Part shown: positions 26,877 through 35,215 of the stretch, in pieces
Layout of the letters: each line of letters opens with the position of its first letter
Position numbering within the stretch: the first letter of the stretch is position 1
Origin: Dyadobacter luticola
GTDB taxonomy: Bacteria; Bacteroidota; Bacteroidia; Cytophagales; Spirosomataceae
Length of the DNA: 64,000 nucleotides
Reading direction: 5' to 3'
Assembly: GCF_005860805.1 (NCBI RefSeq)
Contig: NZ_VCEJ01000002.1
Span: 124,001 to 188,000 of the forward strand
Notes under the pieces: generated by a model
What the model saw: the letters and a program-made list of their open reading frames with translations, nothing else
The model's database searches: none
What the model was told of the DNA's origin: nothing
Translations under genes and position numbers: made by a program

Positions 26877-29429
26877 CTACGAATGCAGCACCTCGGGCAT
26901 ATCTTTGTTAAACTCTTCGCCGTAAATCCGGCTGTATTCACGTGCAAAATTTTCGAGCGTCGCCTTCGCCATCGAATGTTTGCCTAAATGGGCCAGCGCC
27001 TTGCATTTCAGGGTCATGGCTTCTTCATTGACCGGGTCAAAATAAAAGATATAATTGGCCAGGCGTATCAAAAATTCCGGATCGTCGGAGATATCGACCG
27101 AGGTGGCGTAGCGCAGATAGGCATCGACAATTTCGTTCGAAACCTCTGATTTGAAGCTATCGAGCCACTCATACTCCTGGTTGGCCAGAAAGCTGCCGCG
27201 TTTTGTAATGTTCGCCAGCTCAGATACTTCCTGCTTTGTCAGCGTCCTTTTTCCGGAAACCAGGTCGAGGTAAAGCGCGTAATCGATCAGAATGTGCTCA
27301 TGGTCCACATTCAGCCGCCAATAGCCGGTTTCTTTGGAAATCGTGCAATGCTGCAGCTTATCCAGTACAGTTTTCAATTTCGCAATGTTCACCGACCGGT
27401 TGTTGCGCGCGCTGTCCGCGGTTTTGTCAAACCAAAGCAGCTCTTTCAGTTTTTCAGAACTAATACCTTCCCGGCGTGTAGAATACAGAAGCAGCACGAG
27501 AAATAGCTCTTTCAAAAGCGGCGTAAACGATTTCGTGATCTCAACGCCTTGATCGTCGAAGATCTGCAGGTTTCCAAAAAGCAGGATACTGTTCAGCTGC
27601 GGGATCGGCTTTATCTTGACCGGCTGCCGGTTTGAAACAGCTGCTTCATCCATTTCAGGCGCGGGGATAACTTCCCCTGGCTCAGTGGGCAACTCTGCTT
27701 TCGCAGGTGTTTTTTTCCGGAGATACAAAATAAACCCGCCAGCCAAAACCAGCAGTGCAATCCCGATCCAAAGCTGTTTTCCAGTCCCCGCCTGCTCCTG
27801 CACATTCACCTGCGACGAGCTCAGCGGCGGCGAGTACAGTGAATAAATGGCAACCCTGGTTTGGTTTTTATCCAGCTTGTTCAGCGTCACTGCCACAAAA
27901 CGGTGGCTGTGCTGGTCGTAATACAGGTCGGCAAAAGAGCCGGTATCCAGAAACTGATAGGGTATTTGAGATCCTACCGTCACGTATCCGGGGGTTGTCA
28001 GCGATCCGCGGATAAGTTGCAGCGCTGTGTTGAATTTGTCTTTCGGGTGTATCAATGCATAAAACGAACCCTCATTTTCGCGGATCACCATCGAGTTTGC
28101 GAAAACAAAGTCTTCCGAAGGCGTTTCAAGCTGATATATTCGTTTGAATGTCTGGTTTTTAACATTAAAAAATAGCAGATCGTACCAGTTACGCGGGTTC
28201 AGGATTTGCTTTCCCGTGGTGCTGCCATAGCCGCCAATGAGGTAGGCGCCGCCCTTTGCAGCGCCGAGCGCCGCCAGGTAGCGCGGTGTAAAGACAGTAT
28301 CTTTTTTCGGTAAATCCGTCCAGGTTCCACTGCCCAGGCTGTATTTCTGGACATTACTTTTATATTCCAGGTGCCCGTAGCCGCCGAGCAGATAAATCGC
28401 TGAGTCGGGTTTTGAGTAAAATTTGTTTGCGTGTAAAAAGTGCGTTTTTAGTGTGGAATCAGGTTCGTTCCGGTTCCAGGTTCTGGTTTTGAGGTCGAAG
28501 GCAGTAACTTTTCTTTCATTAATATGAATGTTGAAAACCTTGTCCAGCGACTTTTCGTATAACACCTGATCATCCATAAAAATCGACTGCGGCGCGTGCG
28601 GCGTAAAAGTCATCTGGCTGGTCGCGATCCGGTAGCTGATCAGCGAATCGCGGCTTACAATGTGCACATTTCCGCCGGCCTGGTCGCAGGTTACCCGTGC
28701 AGGCCCTTGCAACACAAAGGTTTTGAGCGGCTGCCAGTCGTAATGCATTTTCTTGATCCACAACGGATTATTGGTAAATGCATCTCTCCCTGCCAGCATC
28801 TCCGGGGCTTTGTTTCCAGACATTTCGTCCAGCGGCCAGTAATATTTCCGGGTGCCGTCTTCGCTGATAACAACATTACGGAGCTTCATCGGCGGCACGT
28901 CCGTCGTGGTGAAATTTTTGTATCTGGTGGCCCCGAAAAGCATTTTATAGCAGCTTTTTTCGCCCGACTTGAAGGGGTAGCGGTAGCTTTTTGACCCGGA
29001 AATCAGGATAATCGTTTTTTGTTTTTTATTAAAAAGCAGCCTGATTTTGTTCCACTTGCTATAAAGGTCCGCCTCGGGAATGTTAAAGGCGATGGTCGAG
29101 AACCGATCGCCGATTACTACTTTAAAATGCTGGGTGACGGCGTCGGAATTGTCATAAAGTACATCAATGTTCCGCGTGTCATTTTCGATGAGGCGCACAA
29201 TGTACCCGAAGTAATTTTTCCGGTCAGCCAGGAAGGACATTTCGAAAGAGATTTCGAAATCACTGTTGAAGCAAAGCGTCTGATCGGGGCTCAGATCAAG
29301 GCCGGTCCTTTTATCCTGAACAACTTCAAAGCTTTCAAAACCAAGACCATAAGATTGTGCGCAGGTGCTATTTTTATAACCTGATAAGATCAATACAAGT
29401 ACTGGCAGGAATAAAAAACGCGCACGCAT
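26877..29429 (-). CDS. Membrane-bound Kelch sensor with cytoplasmic SARP/BTAD-like DNA-binding domain
   Basis: 850 residues. Signal peptide 1-24; LamG/concanavalin-like segment at about 30-215; a Kelch-type propeller at about 240-520 (AIYLLGGYGHLEYKSNVQKY, GGAYLIGGYGSTTGKQ); one TM helix at about 549-567 (LWIGIALLVLAGGFILYL); a basic linker; then a winged-helix domain (ISSEKLKELLWFDKTADSAR, NNRSVNIAKLKTVLDKL) and a helical BTAD/TPR end. The layout is a one-component transmembrane regulator: periplasmic ligand binding, cytoplasmic DNA binding. It sits between GH43 and GH92 and is divergent from GH92, so it likely controls this PUL. Confidence 0.75.
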   Translation of the reverse strand: MRARFLFLPVLVLILSGYKNSTCAQSYGLGFESFEVVQDKRTGLDLSPDQTLCFNSDFEISFEMSFLADRKNYFGYIVRLIENDTRNIDVLYDNSDAVTQHFKVVIGDRFSTIAFNIPEADLYSKWNKIRLLFNKKQKTIILISGSKSYRYPFKSGEKSCYKMLFGATRYKNFTTTDVPPMKLRNVVISEDGTRKYYWPLDEMSGNKAPEMLAGRDAFTNNPLWIKKMHYDWQPLKTFVLQGPARVTCDQAGGNVHIVSRDSLISYRIATSQMTFTPHAPQSIFMDDQVLYEKSLDKVFNIHINERKVTAFDLKTRTWNRNEPDSTLKTHFLHANKFYSKPDSAIYLLGGYGHLEYKSNVQKYSLGSGTWTDLPKKDTVFTPRYLAALGAAKGGAYLIGGYGSTTGKQILNPRNWYDLLFFNVKNQTFKRIYQLETPSEDFVFANSMVIRENEGSFYALIHPKDKFNTALQLIRGSLTTPGYVTVGSQIPYQFLDTGSFADLYYDQHSHRFVAVTLNKLDKNQTRVAIYSLYSPPLSSSQVNVQEQAGTGKQLWIGIALLVLAGGFILYLRKKTPAKAELPTEPGEVIPAPEMDEAAVSNRQPVKIKPIPQLNSILLFGNLQIFDDQGVEITKSFTPLLKELFLVLLLYSTRREGISSEKLKELLWFDKTADSARNNRSVNIAKLKTVLDKLQHCTISKETGYWRLNVDHEHILIDYALYLDLVSGKRTLTKQEVSELANITKRGSFLANQEYEWLDSFKSEVSNEIVDAYLRYATSVDISDDPEFLIRLANYIFYFDPVNEEAMTLKCKALAHLGKHSMAKATLENFAREYSRIYGEEFNKDMPEVLHS

Positions 29430-29617
29430 GCCGGAATGAAAAAAGAAAAAGTTTGCTGAATTGAAGTATCAATGTTGCCTTATGGATTTTTGCCAGGGCT
29501 TGTTAACTAAATATTAAGCTTTTTTTAAGTGCTATTTACTTAATTCGCTGCTAAATCAGTCACTGTCGGCCTACGCCTCCCGTGCACAAAACTACATTTT
29601 TAAATTTACCTGAATTT

Positions 29618-31855
29618 ATGCGCATTCATCATGCTACGCTCCTTTGTTTTATTTTCAAGATCGCTCTTCACCAGGTTTCCGGCCAAAACAAAACAGAAAA
29701 ATATCCGACCGAAAACCTGCAATATATTGACCCGAAAATTGGGAACGTAGGCCAGCTGCTGGAACCTACCAGGCCAACGGTACAGCTTCCAAACCAGGTG
29801 ATCCGTATGGCACCGATCCGGGGAAATTACCTCGATGATCAGATTTCCAGCTTTCCGCTGACAATCGTTTCGCACCGGCTTGGGGAGGTTTTTTCAATGA
29901 AGCCCGCCGTCTCTGCTATTACGCCGGCCAGCTGGGACGAGAAAATGACTTATGACCATGACCTGGAAATGATCCGTCCGTGGTACTACTCGGCTTATCT
30001 GGTTGATGATGAGGTGACATTGTCTTTTGTGCCGGGTAAAAAGGCGGGCATTTTCCGTTTTCAGTTTCCTGAAAAATCGGCCAGAAATGTGCTGTTTGGG
30101 CTATATAATAGTGAAGGAAGCTGGGAATTTAAGGATGGTAAGGAGCTGATTGGCACCGAAACGTATGCGTCTGACATTAAGATACATTTATATGGAATGT
30201 TCAGCGAGAAAGGTACGGCGGGGACGGGCACGAAGGCAGGTATTTCCAGCCAGCAAAAGCTGACCGGCAAAGGCGCGAGGGCTTACATTTCGTTTCCTGA
30301 GGGCAAATCGGAGATCGAGTTCCGGTATGCGATTTCTTTCGTTTCGGCTGAACAAGCAAAGAAAAATTTCGATAACGAGCTGAACAACGTTGACTTTGAA
30401 ACATTAAGAACTGCCGGTGAACAAGCCTGGGCGAAAGTGGCGGGCCAGATCAACCTTAAAGGCGGCACGGAAGCACAGAAGCGCAGTTTTTACACATCGC
30501 TTTACCGGACTTACGAGCGAATGGTAGACATTACCGAGGATGGGCAGTATTATTCAGGATATGATAAGAAAGTGCATCAAACAACCCGTCCGTTTTTTGT
30601 AGATGACTGGATGTGGGACACTTATCTTGCGCACCACCCGCTGCGTACGATTCTTAACCCGGTGCAGGAAGAAGATATGCTGCAATCTTTTGTGGATATG
30701 TACAAGCAAAGCGGCTGGATCCCGACCTTCCCGGTGCTTTTTGGCGATAATCCCTGCATGAATGGTTTCCACTCGTCCATCGTCCTGCTGGATGGTTACC
30801 GGAAAGGTTTGCGGAATTTCGATTTCAACGCAGCCTACGAAGGCATGGTCAAAAATGCGAATGAGGCGACAATGCTACCCTGGGTAAATGGTCCGAAATG
30901 CGAGCTGGATGACTTTTATCACAAAAAAGGTTACTATCCGGCCTTGGCAAAAAATGAAAAAGAAACGGTTAAACTGGTGACACCTTTTGAAAAAAGGCAG
31001 GCGGTAGCGGTAACATTGGGCGGCGCTTACGACGATTGGTCTGTGGCGCAGATGGCGCAGGAACTTGGTAAAACGAATGATTTTAATGTGTTCAGCAAGA
31101 GAGCTTTGAATTACAAAAACTTGTGGAACGATCAGCAGCGCATGTTTATCCCGAAAGATAGTAAGGGTAACTGGATCAAAATCGACCCGAAATTTGACGG
31201 CGGGATGGGCGGCAGGGAATTTTATGATGAAAACAACGGATATACCTACAAGTGGCAGGTGCAGCACGACATTCCGGGGCTGATCGGGCTTATGGGCGGA
31301 AAGCAAAAGTTTGAGGCAGATCTGGACCAGCTTTTCCGGGAAGGTTTGGGACGCAGCAAGTATGAATTCTGGGCGAAGTTTCCGGACGCTACCGGGCTGG
31401 TGGGGCAGTTTTCGATGGGAAATGAGCCAAGTTTTCACATTCCCTATCTGTACAATGCAGTGGCTCCCTGGAAAACGCAGAAGCACATTCGCTTCTTGCT
31501 CGATGTCTGGTTTAAAGACAACATTTTCGGTATTCCCGGTGATGAAGATGGCGGCGGGATGACCGCATTTGTGGTTTTCTCTTCGATGGGTTTTTACCCG
31601 CTCACGCCCGGAATCCCTGAGTATACCATCGGCAGCCCGCTTTTTGAAAAAACGACGATCAATTTGTTAAATGGAAAAACCTTTACGGTAAATGCCAACA
31701 AAGCATCCGTCGTGAATAAATACATTCAAAGCGCGAAGTTCAATGGTAAGGTGTTGAGCAAGCCGACTTTTACCCACGAGCAGCTGATGGCTGGCGGAAC
31801 TTTGGAACTGGAAATGGGCCCCAAACCTAATAAAACCTGGGGTTTAAGCGAGTAG
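29618..31855 (+). CDS. GH92-family alpha-mannosidase
   Basis: 745 residues from ATG 29618, which opens a signal peptide (MRIHHATLLCFIFKIALH, ending VSGQ); a GTG at 29582 is less likely. Family motifs are present: FVDDWMWDTYLAHHPL, FSMGNEPSFHIPYLYN (catalytic Glu region) and FGIPGDEDGGGMTAFVVFSS with MGFYPLTPG, which carries the Asp residues that bind Ca2+ and water. The N-terminus (QYIDPKIGNVGQL) is shorter and more divergent than the usual VDPFIGT opening. GH92 enzymes are Ca2+-dependent exo-alpha-mannosidases, commonly 1,2-, 1,3- or 1,6-linked. It is divergent from the Kelch regulator. Confidence 0.9.
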   Translation: MRIHHATLLCFIFKIALHQVSGQNKTEKYPTENLQYIDPKIGNVGQLLEPTRPTVQLPNQVIRMAPIRGNYLDDQISSFPLTIVSHRLGEVFSMKPAVSAITPASWDEKMTYDHDLEMIRPWYYSAYLVDDEVTLSFVPGKKAGIFRFQFPEKSARNVLFGLYNSEGSWEFKDGKELIGTETYASDIKIHLYGMFSEKGTAGTGTKAGISSQQKLTGKGARAYISFPEGKSEIEFRYAISFVSAEQAKKNFDNELNNVDFETLRTAGEQAWAKVAGQINLKGGTEAQKRSFYTSLYRTYERMVDITEDGQYYSGYDKKVHQTTRPFFVDDWMWDTYLAHHPLRTILNPVQEEDMLQSFVDMYKQSGWIPTFPVLFGDNPCMNGFHSSIVLLDGYRKGLRNFDFNAAYEGMVKNANEATMLPWVNGPKCELDDFYHKKGYYPALAKNEKETVKLVTPFEKRQAVAVTLGGAYDDWSVAQMAQELGKTNDFNVFSKRALNYKNLWNDQQRMFIPKDSKGNWIKIDPKFDGGMGGREFYDENNGYTYKWQVQHDIPGLIGLMGGKQKFEADLDQLFREGLGRSKYEFWAKFPDATGLVGQFSMGNEPSFHIPYLYNAVAPWKTQKHIRFLLDVWFKDNIFGIPGDEDGGGMTAFVVFSSMGFYPLTPGIPEYTIGSPLFEKTTINLLNGKTFTVNANKASVVNKYIQSAKFNGKVLSKPTFTHEQLMAGGTLELEMGPKPNKTWGLSE

Positions 31856-31895
31856 CTTCACATTTTTTGCAAATTTTTCTTCTTCATACAACCAA

Positions 31896-31959
31896 TCCGC
31901 CTCCGACGATCCTCTTTAACCCGAATACTTTAAAAATCACTTATGACGTCGGAGGCGGA
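31896..31959 (+). promoter_or_regulatory. 13-bp inverted repeat spanning the start of the sigma-factor gene
   Basis: TCCGCCTCCGACG (31896-31908) is the exact reverse complement of CGTCGGAGGCGGA (31947-31959). The right arm is codons 2-6 of the sigma gene; the 38-base loop holds the start codon and the region where a ribosome would land. In mRNA this would form a strong GC-rich stem around the initiation site, so translation of the sigma factor may be limited by structure. Function inferred; the symmetry is direct observation. Confidence 0.4.
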
Positions 31960-32452
31960 GTTGATTTCAGGGTGCCTTTTACACGACCGCATTGCGCAGC
32001 GGCAGTTGTACGACCGGTACAAAAAGGCGATGTATACCCTCGCTTACCGCATTACGGGTGATTTTGACGATGCCAATGATGTGTTGCAGGACGCGTTTCT
32101 GGAAGTATTCCGGCATCTCGACCAGTTCCGTGGCGACGCGACGCTCGGTGCCTGGATCAAGCAGATCGTAGTCAGGAAATCGACCAAGAAAAAGCGGCTG
32201 GTGACCTGGCAAAGCCTGGATGACTATCCTGGTGAAAGCATCGACTGGGGCCAGATCGAAATCAATTCGGCACATTTGGAAACGGCGGTTCTGTCGCTGC
32301 CCGATGGGTTCAGGACGATTTTCGTGCTGGCCGAGGTGGAAGGTTATACGCACCGTGAGATTGCCGTCATGCTGAAAATTTCGGAAGGTACCTCGAAATC
32401 GCAGCTGCATCACGCCAAGCGACGGCTGCGAAGTATTCTTTCCTCAAAATGA
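31943..32452 (+). CDS. ECF-type RNA polymerase sigma factor
   Basis: 169 residues, normal ECF length. Region 2 at about 15-85 (QRQLYDRYKKAMYTLAYRIT, DFDDANDVLQDAFLEVFRHL); region 4 at about 110-165 with the helix-turn-helix THREIAVMLKISEGTSKSQL. It would direct RNA polymerase to a specific promoter set. Its stop overlaps the next start by four bases (ATGA) and the next product looks like a membrane anti-sigma factor. A 13-bp inverted repeat brackets the start codon. Signal unknown. Confidence 0.9.
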   Translation: MTSEAELISGCLLHDRIAQRQLYDRYKKAMYTLAYRITGDFDDANDVLQDAFLEVFRHLDQFRGDATLGAWIKQIVVRKSTKKKRLVTWQSLDDYPGESIDWGQIEINSAHLETAVLSLPDGFRTIFVLAEVEGYTHREIAVMLKISEGTSKSQLHHAKRRLRSILSSK

Positions 32453-33030
32453 AAAATGCTATGGAGAAGAACCAGGATAATTTAAAAAATGCACTGGCGA
32501 AAATGAATGATTATGAACCGGATGAAAAGGTTTGGTCGGCGCTTTCGCAAAATATGGACGAGCTGCCACTGAAAACTGCTTTGTCGGAAATGCCGCTGTA
32601 TGAGCCGGATGAGCAGCTTTGGAATTTGATTGTACACAGACCTGAAAAGACAAACCTGCGTGCAACCTGGCGATATGCCGCGGCTGCGATTTTGATCGGG
32701 ATCATTGGCAATCTGTTGTTTCAAAAAACTGCTAATCAATCCATTTCCTACTCGCAGGAAAAAGCCGACGAGCGACTTCAAGCTGACGGCTCTTTGTTGA
32801 CCGATGAAAAATATGCGCATTTAAAAGCCTACTGCGAAACGGAGACATTGGTGTGTAACAGTAAGAATTACAAACGATTGCAGCAGGAATATGAGAAGCT
32901 GGACGCTGCGGCGGACCAGTTGCAACAAGCGATCGGGGCATATAATACGGAGCCGGAGCTGGTGCGACAGTTTAGCGCGGTGGAAGAGCAAAAGGCCGAA
33001 GTTTTGAACGAAATGGCCAAAATGATTTAA
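32449..33030 (+). CDS. Probable membrane-anchored anti-sigma factor with internal repeat
   Basis: 193 residues. Residues 1-65 are cytoplasmic and contain a tandem repeat with a 29-residue period: ALAKMNDYEPDEKVW and ALSEMPLYEPDEQLW. One TM helix at about 73-89 (YAAAAILIGIIGNLLFQ). The C-terminal ~100 residues are outside, helical and probably coiled coil (RLQQEYEKLDAAADQLQQAI). It lacks a recognisable zinc ZAS motif. Start overlaps the sigma stop, the usual sigma/anti-sigma arrangement, so I infer that it holds the sigma factor at the membrane. It could be a different membrane partner. Confidence 0.7.
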   Translation: MKNAMEKNQDNLKNALAKMNDYEPDEKVWSALSQNMDELPLKTALSEMPLYEPDEQLWNLIVHRPEKTNLRATWRYAAAAILIGIIGNLLFQKTANQSISYSQEKADERLQADGSLLTDEKYAHLKAYCETETLVCNSKNYKRLQQEYEKLDAAADQLQQAIGAYNTEPELVRQFSAVEEQKAEVLNEMAKMI

Positions 33031-33040
33031 CAGGAAAAAT

Positions 33041-33946
33041 ATGAAACCGTCAGGGCGATTTTTTGAAAAATACATTTTAACGGGGCTTTTCCTGCTGATA
33101 CTTATTGTGATCGGCGGGCAGGCAGCGGCGCAGGGCGTGTTGCAGGTGGCGACGAAGACCATTGAAAAAACCGTGGGCTCACCGGCTGTCCGCACGCTGC
33201 ACATCAATGCAGAAAAGGCTGACATTGAAATGATTACCTGGGAGAAAAGTGACATTTCGGTGGTGATGGAGCTTTCGGCACGGCATCCCGACCGGAGCAC
33301 TGCCGCCAGTGATCTGGCGAAAGTGCAGTACATCGCCGACCGCAATGGCAGGGATTATTTTCTCAGAAATTACATTTTGCTAAAAGAAGGCGAAAGCAAG
33401 CCGGTTTCCAATCTGAAAGCGCGGTATACCATTCATTTGCCAGCGTCCTGCGCCATCGATCTGAAAAACTCTTTCGGGACGATCAATTTGAAGGGGTTAA
33501 CCAACAACATTCAGCTGAAAGCCGATTTTTGCACAACCAACCTTACCGGAATTAATGGAAAGGGGCAGGTAAGTACCGCTTTCGGTGAGTTGAAAGGAAC
33601 TGAAATTGCCGGAACATTCTCATTTACAAGTGATCACACCAAAATCCACCTCTCGCAAATCGCCGGTGCCGTGAAGCTGGATGCGGAGTATGGGCAGGTG
33701 GAAATTTACCCTGCCACAGGGCTAACCAGCCTCGGTATCCGATCCAAAAAAGCTGAAATCACCTTGCTGACCAAGAATTGGCAGATTTTTGACTACAACA
33801 TTCAGGGTGCATACGCCACCATGAAATTACCGAACGGTTTTAGGTGGAAACGCAATACGAGCGATTTTAAAGAGGCATTTTTCGAGAAAAACCAGCTGAC
33901 GCACGTTGATATCAATGCCGAGTTTGGCAATGTGACGATCCGCTAG
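33041..33946 (+). CDS. Exported DUF4097-like beta-helix protein
   Basis: 301 residues. N-terminal signal/anchor helix (ILTGLFLLILIVIGGQAAAQ). The rest is made of short parallel-strand repeats such as DLKNSFGTINLKGLTNNIQL and KLDAEYGQVEIYPATG, the alternating hydrophobic pattern of DUF4097 adhesin-like proteins. These are often encoded next to sigma/anti-sigma or PspC genes in Bacteroidota. Ten bases downstream of the anti-sigma gene, so same operon. Possibly a periplasmic sensor or envelope protein; no catalytic residues seen. Confidence 0.7.
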   Translation: MKPSGRFFEKYILTGLFLLILIVIGGQAAAQGVLQVATKTIEKTVGSPAVRTLHINAEKADIEMITWEKSDISVVMELSARHPDRSTAASDLAKVQYIADRNGRDYFLRNYILLKEGESKPVSNLKARYTIHLPASCAIDLKNSFGTINLKGLTNNIQLKADFCTTNLTGINGKGQVSTAFGELKGTEIAGTFSFTSDHTKIHLSQIAGAVKLDAEYGQVEIYPATGLTSLGIRSKKAEITLLTKNWQIFDYNIQGAYATMKLPNGFRWKRNTSDFKEAFFEKNQLTHVDINAEFGNVTIR

Positions 33947-33972
33947 CAAGCCGCCATCCTTCAATATTAGCC

Positions 33973-35202
33973 ATGAAAAAACTTTTCCTGCTGCTCGCTT
34001 TTTTGGGCATCTTCCAGATTTCCTACGCCCAGGACAGCATCCGGGTGACCTACTCACAGGAAAGCGATACGCTTGTAAAACAACGGTTTATCGACCGGTA
34101 CGAGAATGTTTTTATGACAAAGGTGCCGACTCGGCAGATGTTGAAAGTGGGGTATTCCGGTTTTGGCGGGGTTGGTTTCCGGATAGGTTATGAGTACAAA
34201 ATTTTGCCAAATTTTTCACTCGAAGCGGCGGTTTTTACCACCAAAAACCAATATAACGCTATCCCGATTTCTTATAGTGAAACCAGCGACATCTGGATGA
34301 ATGCAAATGCGCGCTGGTACTATAATATGGGAAAAAGGGTGAACCAGGAAATGCGTTCCAGCAATTTCAGCGGCGGTTACTTTGGACTTTCGTATGAACA
34401 AGCCCTTCATTATGCCAGCGATGGACCTCAGTTGAAGGAGAGGGGGCGATTTGGTTTGCTCTATGGTTTTCAGAGCCGGTTTTTTAATCGGGGATATATC
34501 GATATGTCGGTCGGCCTTTTCAACAGGGGGTATATCCGCGACCTGCTTTGGGTGAATTTGTACGAGCACCGCAGATATTTTACGGCAAAAGATTTTGTAC
34601 TCACTACACGATCTTCCTTCGGATTTGCCCTGGGCGACTGGAAAAAGTCCCGGCATTCGCCTGCATGCGAGGTGCTTTTATGTGATGAACAGGTGAGCGG
34701 ACAATGGAAACTGCAAATTCCGAACATTACCCTTGGTTTGCGGCTGCAAAGAGGGAATACCAGCATTGCGTACGAGAGGCGGATCGGCCAGAGCCCGTTT
34801 TGGGTACAGGCGGACGTCCATGCCGAGGCGGTCCGGAACGCGGGGCCATTTATTTCACTGGTAACTTATCAGGCTGGCAGTGGGGTAGAGCTCCGGTACT
34901 ATTACATCCAGAAAGCGCAGGTCCGGCGGGGAACTGGCGGCGGAAATCTCTCGGGGCCATATCTGGGCGTAGGTGCGACCACATTTATCCCAGGTTTTGA
35001 TTCAAATATCGATTCGGGAAAATACAAAGATCATGCGTGGTACCACGCCGCGACAGCTTCGTGGGGCTATCAGCAAAGACTTTTTAAAAGGATCTATGTC
35101 GACGGCTCTTTGAGCTATTCGCACATCCTGAACGATTCTTCAACCTACCTGGTCCCCCCTAAAATGTTATCCATCCGGGTAGCTTTTGGCTTTACATTTT
35201 GA
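33973..35202 (+). CDS. Outer-membrane beta-barrel protein, paralogue 1 of 2
   Basis: 409 residues with signal peptide MKKLFLLLAFLGIFQISYAQ. Alternating strands (ANARWYYNMGKRVNQEMRSS, GRFGLLYGFQSRFFNRGYID) and a C-terminal ending IRVAFGFTF with terminal Phe are the marks of an outer-membrane barrel. A conserved block DRYENVFMTKVPTRQ just after the signal and GYQQRLFKRIYVDGS near the end also occur in the next gene, so the two are tandem paralogues. Ion or nutrient specificity unknown. It is in the sigma operon (26 bases after the DUF4097-like gene). Confidence 0.75.
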   Translation: MKKLFLLLAFLGIFQISYAQDSIRVTYSQESDTLVKQRFIDRYENVFMTKVPTRQMLKVGYSGFGGVGFRIGYEYKILPNFSLEAAVFTTKNQYNAIPISYSETSDIWMNANARWYYNMGKRVNQEMRSSNFSGGYFGLSYEQALHYASDGPQLKERGRFGLLYGFQSRFFNRGYIDMSVGLFNRGYIRDLLWVNLYEHRRYFTAKDFVLTTRSSFGFALGDWKKSRHSPACEVLLCDEQVSGQWKLQIPNITLGLRLQRGNTSIAYERRIGQSPFWVQADVHAEAVRNAGPFISLVTYQAGSGVELRYYYIQKAQVRRGTGGGNLSGPYLGVGATTFIPGFDSNIDSGKYKDHAWYHAATASWGYQQRLFKRIYVDGSLSYSHILNDSSTYLVPPKMLSIRVAFGFTF

Positions 35203-35215
35203 AAAAATAATCATC

